A stretch of 64,000 nt of DNA. Source: Calliphora vicina (Eukaryota; Arthropoda; Insecta; Diptera; Calliphoridae). The notes beneath the pieces were generated by a model that did not search any database, was not told the origin of the DNA, and was given only the letters and a program-made list of their open reading frames with translations. Made by a program: the position numbers and the translations under genes. The stretch is from assembly GCF_958450345.1 (NCBI RefSeq), contig NC_088784.1:46004278-46068277 (forward strand), given 5' to 3'. Positions 9,747-21,448 of this stretch are shown here, in pieces (the first letter of the stretch is position 1; each line of letters starts with the position of its first letter).

Positions 9747-10655
9747 TGGGGGATTTCATGTCAAATGAACCAACTTTTGAAATCGATGTCTTCCGATCGA
9801 CATGGAGTTTGCACCAAGGTTAGTTCTTATCCATGTAACTTATAGTTATCCATGTAACCAAATAGTTTAGATAGCTCTTTCTTCAATATTTCGAAAAAAT
9901 AAAAAAATTCTAATAATTTTTTTCCGAAATCAAACTTTTTTTCAAAATGGGCCCTTTTTTCCTAAAATAAAGCTTAGGTATATTCTTTTAAGACATATGT
10001 AGTCACTTAGTGGGATACGAGTGGGATATCTATCAAAATAAATATTTTGTAACTTAAGACATAAAATTTTTTACTTTTTTTTCCAAAATCAAATTTTTTT
10101 TTCCAAAATGAGACGTTTAAGAGACGTTTGGTCGCTTAGTGGGATGCGAGTGGGATATCTTTTAAAAAAATTATTTGTAACTAAAGACATACAATTTTTG
10201 AGTTTTTTTCAAAATCTAACTTTTTCCAAAATGAGCCCTTTTTTAAATTTTTTTTACTTAAAAGAAATCTTAGGTTTTTTCCTTTAAAACCTATTTGATC
10301 GCTTAGTGGGATCCGGGATATCTATCAAACTAAATATTTTGTAACTCAGACATACAATTTTTGCCTTTTTTTTGCAGAATTAATTTTTTTTCCCAAAATG
10401 GGCACTCTTTTTATTTTTTTTTGCTCAAAAAAAAGCTTAGTTGTTTTCCTTAAAGACCTATTTGGTGACTTAGTGGGATGCGAGTGGGATATGTATCAAC
10501 ATAAATATTTTGTAACTCAAGACATACAATTTTTGCCTTTTTTTTTTGCAAAATGGGCCCTTTTTAAAAATGTTTTTCTCAAAAAAAAGCTTAGTTGTGA
10601 TCCTTAAAGACCTATTTGATATCTTAGTGGGATGCGAGTGGGATATGATGATAAT
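9747..10655 (+). repeat. Diverged solo Foldback-like end with tandem units
   Basis: Begins ATATGGGGGATTTCATGTCA and is related along its length to the long inverted ends at 20001-20885 and 25480-26414. It contains about five degenerate units marked by CTTAGTGGGATGCGAGTGGG and TTTTGTAACTCAAGACATA (near 10010, 10140, 10308, 10474, 10627). More diverged than the other copies, with no partner end nearby. Confidence 0.8.
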
Positions 10656-11828
10656 CATCGTGTTTTATTGAAGGTAATTCGATATAATTTGGTACATATC
10701 ATTTTTTCGGCCCAAGGACGAAGCCTATTAAAACCAGGGTTCAGAAGAATTCATGGATGCACACTTAAATTTATGCATTCATAATAAATTGTCATGAATG
10801 AAATTTGCAAATGTTTTGTTTACGCTCCCATTTGAAAATGAGTACTTAAGAATTTTTTGACTTTTCAGCACATTAGAGTACATATGCGTATGTGAATAGT
10901 GAGAAGTAAAAAATGTCCAATGTTCAAAATTAAGAGGCTTTCTCATCGCGCTCATTTAATTTGGTTTGTTTTATTTGTTACTATACAAAAGAAACAAAAA
11001 CAAAAAAATTCACAAATGCGTTTACTGTTTTCGATATACAATGTGTATTATACATACATACATACAGCCGTATTTATAACCAAAATTTAGCATGGATTTA
11101 ACATACAAGTTATTTATAATGTATTCCTTATCCACTCGCTAAACGCATGTTAACGAACGATCAAAGACTTGCTAAGTCTTTAATCAACAGCTGTTTTGTG
11201 TCAAAGTAAATTTGTATATAAACATATTATAAAAGTTTTGTGTGGGAAAAAAGTAAATTATTTATTATATTATTATTATTTATTAAATTATATTTATTTA
11301 TACTTCTTGAAACATTTAAAAATTTGAGGGAAACAAGTTAAATATAAATGTCAAGAAATACATCAGAGTTGATTTTTTTTCATTTTTTTTAAATAGTTGG
11401 CAATACATCACACTTTTCAGAGTTGATTTTCATATAAATTATTGACAGAAAAAAGTGCATTATAAATAAACTCTTTGCTAACTTTCTGCTAAGCTTAATC
11501 GGTCTGCTAGTTAGCAGATCGTTGTGTGCGATGTATACACAGTGGCTAATTTTTCGTTATAGATACGGCCGATAATATTTAAGAGAAATATTTTGAGATG
11601 TCCATTCCATCAGTTTTGTTTCAACTAAAATATAAACACAGGCACAACTTGTGCATGTGTTTATGTTATAACGGTTTACTTTAATGATCTTCTATTTTGT
11701 GTTGTTTATCTTTAGTTGTTATGGGAAGTTAATTGTAATGTTATATTTCGTTTTGTAAATATAAAAAAAAACTTCAAAATGAATTTCAATTTTTATTAAA
11801 ATATAAGAAATTTTGTACATATTTACAT
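10656..11828. other. AT-rich intron DNA, nothing firm
   Basis: No coding signal or clear transposon end. Around 11149-11525 there is a weak inverted pairing (AACGAACGATC / AGATCGTTGTG; CTTGCTAAG / TGCTAAGC) that may mark an old MITE. Confidence 0.4.
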
Positions 11829-12222
11829 TAGGTATATAACTAATTTTGGGGAAATTTTTGGCATACCACCACGTCATGGGCAATATTGTATATGTAAATC
11901 ATTTTTTTAGGTCAAAGAAATTGAAAGGCAGACAGACGAAGTTTGTAGGCGAGGGGTTGAAGAGGTAGAGTGTGTACTACACAGGTTTAGGTTAGTTCAA
12001 GAGAGAATGAGGAATCAAAAACATCACGCACCAACACCGATTTCTAAAATAAAACAATTTTTTTTAAAAAGTTATCTTTTGAAGTATTATTATTAGAATA
12101 TTATTATTATTAGAATAAAATACAATATTTCAAAATAGTTCATGAAAAACTTTATTGCGTTTGGTGCGTCAACTTTTTTAACAACCGCGAAAAAATAATA
12201 CCCTGGTTTTTCATATTTTTTA
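11829..12222 (+). mobile_element. hAT element, family L, copy 2 (truncated)
   Basis: Starts TAGGTATATAACTAATTTTG and follows copy 1, but loses its right end after TTTTTCATATTTTT. It carries a unique insert of roughly 80 bp (about 11925-12012, GCAGACAGACGAAG onward). It faces copy 3 head to head, forming an imperfect inverted repeat. Confidence 0.75.
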
Positions 12223-12235
12223 TACATATGTACAT

Positions 12236-12678
12236 TAGGGATATAACTATTGACATTTTTTGCAAATATGCAAATTGGCATAGCATAGTCGAATAGAGCA
12301 TTAAAAATATGGAAAACCACGGTATTATTTTTTCGCGGTTGTTATAAAAGTTCACGCACTAAACGCAATAAAGTTTTTCATTAAATTTTTTCAATTATTT
12401 TGAAAAACAATATTTTTTCTTTTAATAATAACTGCGGACATACTTCAAAAGATAATTTTTAAATAAGTGAAGTTCCCTCACACTTGCAAAAAAAAATATA
12501 AAATTATTTATAAAATTTTTCAGAGAAAAAAAAAAATTGGTTTATTTTAGAAATTGGTGTCGGTGCGTGATGTTTTTGATTCCAAATGACTTAAAAAAAT
12601 TAGTTTTCATTACTTATACAAGATTGGCCATCACGTGGTGGTATGCCAAAAATTTCGCCAAAATTAGTTATATGCCTA
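12236..12678 (-). mobile_element. hAT element, family L, copy 3
   Basis: Ends TAGGGATATAACTA / TAGTTATATGCCTA; flanks ATGTACAT and ATGTATAT form an 8-bp TSD with one mismatch. Opposite orientation to copies 1 and 2. Non-coding. Confidence 0.82.
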
Positions 12679-13173
12679 ATGTATATTCATTCATTTACAG
12701 AAAGAAGTAAAAACATTTGCTATTATGTTATTTTCAATATCAAAATTTAAGAGTTCATCATCATTATTCTGTTAGCCGTCATCGACACAACACAACGCCG
12801 TTTTTAATCATTTATTGTATATCCGTATTCTCGTTGACAATATTGCCACTTATCGATGACTGTCAACATTTGTTTGGTATTCTGTAAGAAAAATTGACGT
12901 TGATGTTGCCTTTCATTTTGTCGACGACGTTTTTGGTCTGCTGTTGTACCCAGCAAAACTTTACTTAGTAAGCCAGCAAGTAATATTGGAGCCAAGGCAT
13001 AACTACTTATTATTTGACTGAAACACTACTTACCTTTGTTCGAGATGTTTAAAAAATTCATGGGTCAAGCTTACAAATGTACTTACTTAAGTAAATGTAC
13101 TCAGTTAAGAAATAAGTAGTAAATTCACAACAGGAATATGTAGCTAAAAAAAAACACAAAAAATATTGCCTTG

Positions 13174-13252
13174 TGTGGGAATCGAACAGTCAGTCACATT
13201 ATTTGCTTGTGTTTGATAGTCAAGCTGCTAACTCACTGCTCCATGTACGAGT
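13174..13252 (-). ncRNA. tRNA-like (Pol III box) segment
   Basis: Minus strand shows GAGCAGTGAGTTAGCAGC (D-arm-like), CTTGACTATCAAACACAAG (anticodon-arm-like) and GTTCGATTCCCAC, an exact B-box match. Acceptor pairing is poor, so this is a tRNA relic or SINE-like part, not a confident tRNA gene. Confidence 0.4.
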
Positions 13253-13327
13253 TATTTTATTGTAAGTTAACAATAGTTTTAACATCAACATATAAATGAA
13301 TATGATATGAACAAAAAATTAATGGCT

Positions 13328-13400
13328 TTGACAGGTGGCGAACCACTAACCTCCCGTTTTCCAGTCAAACACACTAGATAGCTGTGCTAAATGCAAAAGT
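13328..13400 (-). ncRNA. Second tRNA-like segment
   Basis: Minus strand TTAGCACAGCTATCTAGTG, then TTTGACTGGAAAACGGGAGG, then GTGGTTCGCCACC, with spacing like D, anticodon and T arms; the B box has a C for the usual A. Probably a degenerate tRNA-derived unit. Confidence 0.35.
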
Positions 13401-13605
13401 TCATTACCAACCTGTATAAAAATAAGTACTTATTCTAGTAAATAAAATAATGTGCTGGGTAACCACCACTCATTACAAAATAATGCATGAAATAACTAGT
13501 TGTCATTACAAAAATTCACAAAATTTTTGCTGGGTATTCAAAAAAGTATTTTAATTTTTTTTTAGGCTTTGTATTACAAATAAATGAAATAAAAATTAAA
13601 TTAAT

Positions 13606-13960
13606 TAAAGCTGGTGGAAGAATTGGAAAATAATCCATCTCTCTAAAAAATTTGAGGAACGGTGGGAAAGTTTTGCGAATGCGCTAAATATACTGAGTCC
13701 CTTGGATGCAGCTGTGGCAAATCTGCTCCAATTGCTGAAAATAATAACATCAATATTACTACGACAGCCGGTTCTACGCACCGGAATGACCCGAGTTCAC
13801 TCGACTAATGGCTTTCAACTCAGCAAACACTGTTGCTACAACAACAATAATAATATCAACACTATCAACAACAGAATCATCAAAAACCAATTCTCAAAAA
13901 CCCTTAAAAAAGTTCGCCCACGACAAAAAAAGTGGAATTCCTATCGAACGGAATAAATCT
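13606..13960 (+). pseudogene. Possible Myb/SANT- or MADF-like transposon protein fragment
   Basis: Plus-strand reading gives LVEELENNPSL then, after a frameshift, KKFEERWESFANALNILSP, a Trp-containing helical pattern seen in Myb/SANT-like or MADF-like proteins carried by dipteran DNA transposons. An Asn-rich stretch follows. Assignment is tentative. Confidence 0.3.
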
Positions 13961-14383
13961 ACTTTCCACTATTAGTTTCTTGGTCACTGGAATCCGAATC
14001 GGAATGAAAATCATTTTATTTTAATTATTTATAACAATATTTTTATTTATTCACAAATAATTTTACTAAAAAAAGTAAACAAAATGAATCAGCTGACTCA
14101 GTTATTAGATATGTGTGTTGTATGTATTAAAGGGCTGCACAAGCACATTCATTTGCTACTCAAGACATTCACCAGCACAACAGTTACTTCAGATCGTTGG
14201 GTATTTATTTACAAAACGAATGAGTGTGAATGAGGAACAATAACAACCAACGACAGAACAAAACAACAGAGAATGAGAGACAGTATATGACAATGAGAGT
14301 AAATATACACCGAGTTAATGGTATATGATTTCAGGTCACAATGAAGCAGTGCACAGAGTTTTTTGTATTATTAAATGTTCGTG
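13961..14383. other. AT-rich DNA left of the palindrome
   Basis: No gene or element end is supported. Confidence 0.4.
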
Positions 14384-14450
14384 TGTATGGGTGCAAACAT
14401 ATATGTTTGCACCCATACACATTATAATGATAAATATATTTATCATTACC
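14384..14450. repeat. Hairpin pair at outer edge of left palindrome arm
   Basis: Repeats the palindrome's central sequence: GGGTGCAAACATATATG with its complement, then AATGATAAATATATTTATC and TACCCTGC. It joins directly to the truncated gene at a shared CTGC, so the junction looks like a microhomology event. Confidence 0.8.
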
Positions 14451-15400
14451 CTGCAACGGTGTCATGTTTTAAATCGTCGGATATGATTGCCATACTTTTG
14501 TGTTCCAGGTTTTCTTCTTCCATGTAGTAAATAACTACTGTGAATATAGTTGCTTGGTCGTTATTGAAGTGGAATGCTTGTATGGAATCCTGATGAACAT
14601 ATTTATAGTTCTCTGCGAAATCAAATGAAATAATGAATTCACCAGACTTCAAATGTGTTTTCAAGTCCTTGAAGAATGACCACTGCTCTTTGACTAAAAA
14701 GTCATGGGTTCTCAAATTTAGCAATCCTCTACACAGTTCTTCCACAAAATCATCCACATTTATAATTATGGTTTTCAGTGTGCATCTTTCAGTCTGAAGC
14801 CAAGATTCAAATTTTAACTCCTCAATACATTCTCGATCAAAAGAGTTGATTAAATTTTCTTTGATGGATGTGGTTTCCGGGCAATTCGAACATTCAAGTG
14901 GCAAGAAGTTGTAGCATTAGGGCACATAGTCAATTTAAGGCAATCGCGGTAATGGTGTAAATCTTCTGATGAATCATCTTTTAAGTAATTTAAGTTGATT
15001 TCCTTCAACATCATTAACATTTTCATGGTAAATACAAACACATACTGTGTGAGTTAGAATAACCATCATCATCAACATTTCTGTCTTCATTCTCGGAATT
15101 ACTTTTGTCTTCATCTGGAATAACTTCAACGCAAGGCTCATTACTATTCAAATTCGGTAATTCGTTCAACTTTCCGAGCTCTTTCCTGCATGATCCACAA
15201 ATTTTCAATCGTTTTGACAGCGTAGGGAATTTTTTTAATAAGCCGTCGGAAATATTTCGCATATCTGATGATCTGTGCTTCATTTTGTTAAAGGGATTAA
15301 AACAAAAAGACGAATAAATTTAATTTTCAACCTTAGCCTTTTTAGAAGTCGTAGACATTTTGAATTTTGTAAGTATTTATGTAAATAACACACGTCTTAA
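14451..15400 (-). pseudogene. Truncated copy of the Foldback-like element's transposase-like gene
   Basis: Mirror copy of 21400-22356. It carries the N-terminal Cys segment (KICGSCRKELGKL) and the FDFAENYKYVHQDS motif, in separate frames. It stops abruptly at ...DDLKHDTVA, where the palindrome arm ends. It differs from the right-arm copy by one Glu/Asp codon in DDFV(E/D)ELC. Confidence 0.8.
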
Positions 15401-15921
15401 CTTTAACACTGTTTCTAAAAAACTATGTCTTCAGAATGACAATAAATAGTTTTATAAGATCATATAGGTAGTACGTTTTAATGAATGAGTCTAAAATCTT
15501 TAATTAGGGTCAAGAAGGGCTTACATACTAAAGTACCTAGTTTAACCAAATGTTACAAATAATAATAAAAATAAACCACCATATAAATAACCTACCTAAC
15601 CATATAAATAACCTACCTAACCTAACTTCTACCTCTCCACCCACTTCTTAAAGTCAAATGTCATAAAATAATAAATAAACTGGTACTTCGGAGAAGGGCC
15701 ATAAAATATTTCCACTTGATTCCAAAAAATTTGTTTCTGGGGCACCTGATATTTTAACAATGAAAATCACGTGCGCTGAAAACTACCTCTAGGATTGACT
15801 AAAAAAGCCGCAAGATACAAAACTCAGACAAATTTTGGGGGTGGAAAATTAATAGCGGTCGGCCTCATATTGCACCCCTCCAGTGGCTATTATCGGTCAG
15901 TTGTTGTGGTTTTTATTTTTA

Positions 15922-16814
15922 AGGTTTTAGAAACACTTACACACAAATATGAAAAAAATCAATTTAAAAACATTTGTCTTGAGTTACAAAACATTTATTT
16001 TTATAGATATCCCACTCGCATCCCACTAAGCGACCAAAAAGGTTTTAAAGGAAAAGACCTAAGCTTTCTTTTGAGAAAAAAAAATTAATAAAAAAAAAGA
16101 GTCCATTTTGGAAAAAAAAAGTCAAAAAGGTTTTTGATTTTTCAAAAAAAAGTAAAAAATTGTATGTCTTGAGTTACAAAACATTTTTTTTATAGATACC
16201 CCACTCGCATCCCACAAAGCGACAAAAAGGGTGTTAAATGAAAATACATAAGCTTTCTTCTGAGCAAAAAAAAAATTAAAAAATGGGTCCATTTTTTTAA
16301 AAAAAGTCAACAAAGTTTTTGATTTTGCAAAAAAATTCAAAAATTTTAAATCTTGAGTTACAAAATATTTTTTTGATAGATATCCCACTCGCATCCCACT
16401 AAGCGACCATATAGGTCGCTTAGGAAAAGACCTAAGCTTTCTTAAAAAAAATAAAAAGGGCCCATTTTGAAAAAAAAAGTCAAAAATATTTTTGATTTAA
16501 AAAAAAAAAAATCAAAAATATTTTATTAAATTTTTTTAATTTTTTTTTTCGAAATATTGCATAAATAGCTATCTAAACTATTTGGGACACATTTTGCTAT
16601 GAACAATAGGTAATAAGTTATATGGATAAAAAGAAACACCTGTTTGGCCAAAATGTCAAATTTTGACCTCCTATAACTCAGAGAGTTCTTGACCGATCTT
16701 GTTGAAAAATGGTGCCCGAATTACTATCCAATAGAACTAACATTGGTGCAAATTTCATCGCGATCGGAAGACATCGATTTCAAAAGTTGGTTCACTTGAC
16801 GTGAAATGCCCCAT
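15922..16814 (-). repeat. Foldback-type end with tandem units (left-arm copy)
   Basis: Reverse complement of 20001-20885. Units are marked by the complement of GTGGGATGCGAGTGGG near 16015, 16200 and 16385. It retains the ancestral GGGTGTTAA segment near 16230 that is deleted in the right-arm copy but present in the copy at 25780. Confidence 0.9.
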
Positions 16815-16816
16815 AT

Positions 16817-16970
16817 ATATTGATTTTGCCACACCTCTCCGCCCACAGACTGAAAATCTTTACAGTGTTACCCGCTAGGCTATTTTGAAGATTCTCTGAA
16901 AATTTCATTAAAATCGGTCCAGCCGTTTTTGAGTTCATTCGGAACATACATCCATTTTTATATATATAGA
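16817..16970 (-). mobile_element. Helitron-like 5' end fragment (left-arm copy)
   Basis: Mirror of 19845-19998: TCTATATATATAAAAATGGA then AAACGGCTGGACCGATTTT, a common 5' region of insect Helitrons. Confidence 0.6.
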
Positions 16971-17348
16971 TGAAAAATGTTTGTATGAGAAATTTCGAAA
17001 ATCTTCTTTACGAAAGCACCGAATGGACCTAATGTAGTATTTTAGGTGTCTAAAACCATATTCAGAAAATTTCCTTTCCAATGATACCAGTTTGGAGCTA
17101 ATCGGTTGGATGGTCTCAGAGTCTATAACGGACATAGGTAGAAACATTTTTTGTATTGAAAAATGAATGAGTATTGTGCACAACAAAAATAAAACGAATG
17201 TGAGTTTGTTATGTATACGATCGTATGCTACCATGCCCTGCCGCGTATGTTTTACTTTTTCACTGCTATGATCAAGAATTATTCGAATTATTTTTGTTTT
17301 CATGAATGAATTTTTCTATGTATGCATTTCAATGTGTGTGAATGTGTG

Positions 17349-17380
17349 CGGCCTAACGTTCTTATAAGAACGTTAGGCCG
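17349..17380. repeat. Perfect 32-bp palindromic hairpin
   Basis: CGGCCTAACGTTCTTA followed by its exact complement, two bases from the TA-flanked MITE. Mirrored at 19435-19466. Confidence 0.9.
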
Positions 17381-17383
17381 ATA

Positions 17384-18352
17384 CCCTGCCAACAATTGGA
17401 AGTTATATTTTCGATATGTATACTAAAATGTGTCTCTTTTGTGTCGCAAAAATGTTACTCAGCATATAAAAAACATTTTACAAAAACAAATTACATTACT
17501 ATCGAATTATGCTCATCTTAAAGTACATTTATTTAAGTTACAAACAAAGATCCCTAAAAATTAAATTAATAGATAATATAAAAGTACATTATGATACAAA
17601 AACGATCCATTTTAGTATACAAAAGAATATTATTTTTGGTTAGTGACAAATTTTACAATAACAAATTACATTAATACCGACTTTTTACTGTTTACATTTT
17701 AAAAGAAAGAAGAAGAATATGACAATACTCATTATATTTATGAATTTTAAAATCATCGGTTGTGTTAAATAAAAAGTGTGTGTTTTAACTTAAGTTCAAA
17801 TTAAATAGTGATAAATAAAGTTTTATTAAATAATTAGTGATTAATTTAAATTATATTTGTAATTGAAGATTGTTAAAAGTGTATCAATAAATAAAGTTTT
17901 TTTTTAAAGGTATAGAGTTAGTGCAATAACTAGTGCATTTTTTTAAAAATGTAAATACGTATTCCAATTAGTGAAACATATTTTATATAATTTTTTATAC
18001 TCTAATTTTTAATTAAAGTCATATTAAGTTAAGTTATATCATTATTTTATTTATTTTTAATGTAAATAAGAATATGCATAGTGTTTTCATAACTGGAATG
18101 CAATAAAATATTTCCATTGTAATGCAAGAAGCAGAATTGGAAACATCTTCTCTCTGGACACTTTTTAGACATAAATTTAGATATAATAATAATAATACAC
18201 TAAATGGATAGAATTGGTAGGAATCATATGCGTGGCACGTTTTCTCCCGCACTGTGACACTATTACGATAAGAAAGCGATATCATATTCGATGAGTTTCA
18301 ACTTCAAGATGATACGTTTGGGACACTTTTTGGATAGTAATTGTTGGCAGGG
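17384..18352. mobile_element. TA-flanked MITE (left-arm copy)
   Basis: Inverted ends CCCTGCCAACAATT / AATTGTTGGCAGGG between TA dinucleotides (17382-17383, 18353-18354), as for Tc1/mariner-type targets. 969 bp, no transposase motif; small internal frames have no recognisable domain. Confidence 0.8.
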
Positions 18353-18462
18353 TAATGATAAATATATTTATCATTATAATGTGTATGGGTGCAAACATAT
18401 ATGTTTGCAAACATATATGTTTGCACCCATACACATTATAATGATAAATATATTTATCATTA

Positions 18463-19431
18463 CCCTGCCAACAATTACTATCCAAAAAGTGTCCCAAACG
18501 TATCATCTTGAAGTTGAAACTCATCGAATATGATATCGCTTTCTTATCGTAATAGTGTCACAGTGCGGGAGAAAACGTGCCACGCATATGATTCCTACCA
18601 ATTCTATCCATTTAGTGTATTATTATTATTATATCTAAATTTATGTCTAAAAAGTGTCCAGAGAGAAGATGTTTCCAATTCTGCTTCTTGCATTACAATG
18701 GAAATATTTTATTGCATTCCAGTTATGAAAACACTATGCATATTCTTATTTACATTAAAAATAAATAAAATAATGATATAACTTAACTTAATATGACTTT
18801 AATTAAAAATTAGAGTATAAAAAATTATATAAAATATGTTTCACTAATTGGAATACGTATTTACATTTTTAAAAAAATGCACTAGTTATTGCACTAACTC
18901 TATACCTTTAAAAAAAAACTTTATTTATTGATACACTTTTAACAATCTTCAATTACAAATATAATTTAAATTAATCACTAATTATTTAATAAAACTTTAT
19001 TTATCACTATTTAATTTGAACTTAAGTTAAAACACACACTTTTTATTTAACACAACCGATGATTTTAAAATTCATAAATATAATGAGTATTGTCATATTC
19101 TTCTTCTTTCTTTTAAAATGTAAACAGTAAAAAGTCGGTATTAATGTAATTTGTTATTGTAAAATTTGTCACTAACCAAAAATAATATTCTTTTGTATAC
19201 TAAAATGGATCGTTTTTGTATCATAATGTACTTTTATATTATCTATTAATTTAATTTTTAGGGATCTTTGTTTGTAACTTAAATAAATGTACTTTAAGAT
19301 GAGCATAATTCGATAGTAATGTAATTTGTTTTTGTAAAATGTTTTTTATATGCTGAGTAACATTTTTGCGACACAAAAGAGACACATTTTAGTATACATA
19401 TCGAAAATATAACTTCCAATTGTTGGCAGGG
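18463..19431. mobile_element. TA-flanked MITE (right-arm copy)
   Basis: Exact mirror of the element at 17384-18352, same ends and TA flanks. Confidence 0.8.
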
Positions 19432-19434
19432 TAT

Positions 19435-19466
19435 CGGCCTAACGTTCTTATAAGAACGTTAGGCCG
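19435..19466. repeat. Perfect 32-bp palindromic hairpin (right-arm copy)
   Basis: Mirror of 17349-17380. Confidence 0.9.
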
Positions 19467-19844
19467 CACACATTCACACACATTGAAATGCATACATAGA
19501 AAAATTCATTCATGAAAACAAAAATAATTCGAATAATTCTTGATCATAGCAGTGAAAAAGTAAAACATACGCGGCAGGGCATGGTAGCATACGATCGTAT
19601 ACATAACAAACTCACATTCGTTTTATTTTTGTTGTGCACAATACTCATTCATTTTTCAATACAAAAAATGTTTCTACCTATGTCCGTTATAGACTCTGAG
19701 ACCATCCAACCGATTAGCTCCAAACTGGTATCATTGGAAAGGAAATTTTCTGAATATGGTTTTAGACACCTAAAATACTACATTAGGTCCATTCGGTGCT
19801 TTCGTAAAGAAGATTTTCGAAATTTCTCATACAAACATTTTTCA

Positions 19845-19998
19845 TCTATATATATAAAAATGGATGTATGTTCCGAATGAACTCAAAAACGGCTGGACCG
19901 ATTTTAATGAAATTTTCAGAGAATCTTCAAAATAGCCTAGCGGGTAACACTGTAAAGATTTTCAGTCTGTGGGCGGAGAGGTGTGGCAAAATCAATAT
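19845..19998 (+). mobile_element. Helitron-like 5' end fragment (right-arm copy)
   Basis: Starts TCTATATATATAAAAATGGA, then AAACGGCTGGACCGATTTTA and GGCGGAGAGGTGTGG. A matching 3' part ending CTAG is at 26415-26903; the Foldback-like element lies between them, so the Helitron may be its insertion host. Confidence 0.6.
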
Positions 19999-20000
19999 AT

Positions 20001-20885
20001 ATGGGGCATTTCACGTCAAGTGAACCAACTTTTGAAATCGATGTCTTCCGATCGCGATGAAATTTGCACCAATGTTAGTTCTATTGGATAGTAATTCGGG
20101 CACCATTTTTCAACAAGATCGGTCAAGAACTCTCTGAGTTATAGGAGGTCAAAATTTGACATTTTGGCCAAACAGGTGTTTCTTTTTATCCATATAACTT
20201 ATTACCTATTGTTCATAGCAAAATGTGTCCCAAATAGTTTAGATAGCTATTTATGCAATATTTCGAAAAAAAAAAATTAAAAAAATTTAATAAAATATTT
20301 TTGATTTTTTTTTTTTTAAATCAAAAATATTTTTGACTTTTTTTTTCAAAATGGGCCCTTTTTATTTTTTTAAGAAAGCTTAGGTCTTTTCCTAAGCGAC
20401 CTATATGGTCGCTTAGTGGGATGCGAGTGGGATATCTATCAAAAAAATATTTTGTAACTCAAGATTTAAAATTTTTGAATTTTTTTGCAAAATCAAAAAC
20501 TTTGTTGACTTTTTTTAAAAAAATGGACCCATTTTTTAATTTTTTTTTTGCTCAGAAGAAAGCTTATGTGTTTTCATTTTTTGTCGCTTTGTGGGATGCG
20601 AGTGGGGTATCTATAAAAAAAATGTTTTGTAACTCAAGACATACAATTTTTTACTTTTTTTTGAAAAATCAAAAACCTTTTTGACTTTTTTTTTCCAAAA
20701 TGGACTCTTTTTTTTTATTAATTTTTTTTTTCTCAAAAGAAAGCTTAGGTCTTTTCCTTTAAAACCTTTTTGGTCGCTTAGTGGGATGCGAGTGGGATAT
20801 CTATAAAAATAAATGTTTTGTAACTCAAGACAAATGTTTTTAAATTGATTTTTTTCATATTTGTGTGTAAGTGTTTCTAAAACCT
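20001..20885 (+). repeat. Left inverted end of Foldback-like element
   Basis: Three tandem units with markers near 20417, 20593 and 20781. The T-rich spacers between units differ in length. Nearly identical, inverted, to 25480-26414. Confidence 0.88.
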
Positions 20886-21448
20886 TAAAAATAAAAACCA
20901 CAACAACTGACCGATAATAGCCACTGGAGGGGTGCAATATGAGGCCGACCGCTATTAATTTTCCACCCCCAAAATTTGTCTGAGTTTTGTATCTTGCGGC
21001 TTTTTTAGTCAATCCTAGAGGTAGTTTTCAGCGCACGTGATTTTCATTGTTAAAATATCAGGTGCCCCAGAAACAAATTTTTTGGAATCAAGTGGAAATA
21101 TTTTATGGCCCTTCTCCGAAGTACCAGTTTATTTATTATTTTATGACATTTGACTTTAAGAAGTGGGTGGAGAGGTAGAAGTTAGGTTAGGTAGGTTATT
21201 TATATGGTTAGGTAGGTTATTTATATGGTGGTTTATTTTTATTATTATTTGTAACATTTGGTTAAACTAGGTACTTTAGTATGTAAGCCCTTCTTGACCC
21301 TAATTAAAGATTTTAGACTCATTCATTAAAACGTACTACCTATATGATCTTATAAAACTATTTATTGTCATTCTGAAGACATAGTTTTTTAGAAACAGTG
21401 TTAAAGTTAAGACGTGTGTTATTTACATAAATACTTACAAAATTCAAA

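Larger units (their letters stand above)
12949..13534. mobile_element. TA-flanked MITE carrying tRNA-like segments
   Basis: Inverted ends CCCAGCAAAA / TTTTTGCTGGG between TA dinucleotides (12947-12948, 13535-13536). Two segments inside resemble tRNA genes on the minus strand. An internal GTGCTGGGTAACC near 13450 repeats the terminal motif. Confidence 0.7.

Noticed and set aside
13174..13252. A functional tRNA gene
   Set aside because: B box is good but acceptor-stem pairing is poor and it lies inside a repeat; called tRNA-like only.
15795..16394. ORFs over the tandem-unit Foldback ends
   Set aside because: Poly-Lys/Phe translations of A/T runs, duplicated in mirror form; no protein family.
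18034..18781. Paired ORFs on both sides of the palindrome centre as genes
   Set aside because: They are mirror copies within a non-coding TA-flanked MITE and lack recognisable motifs.
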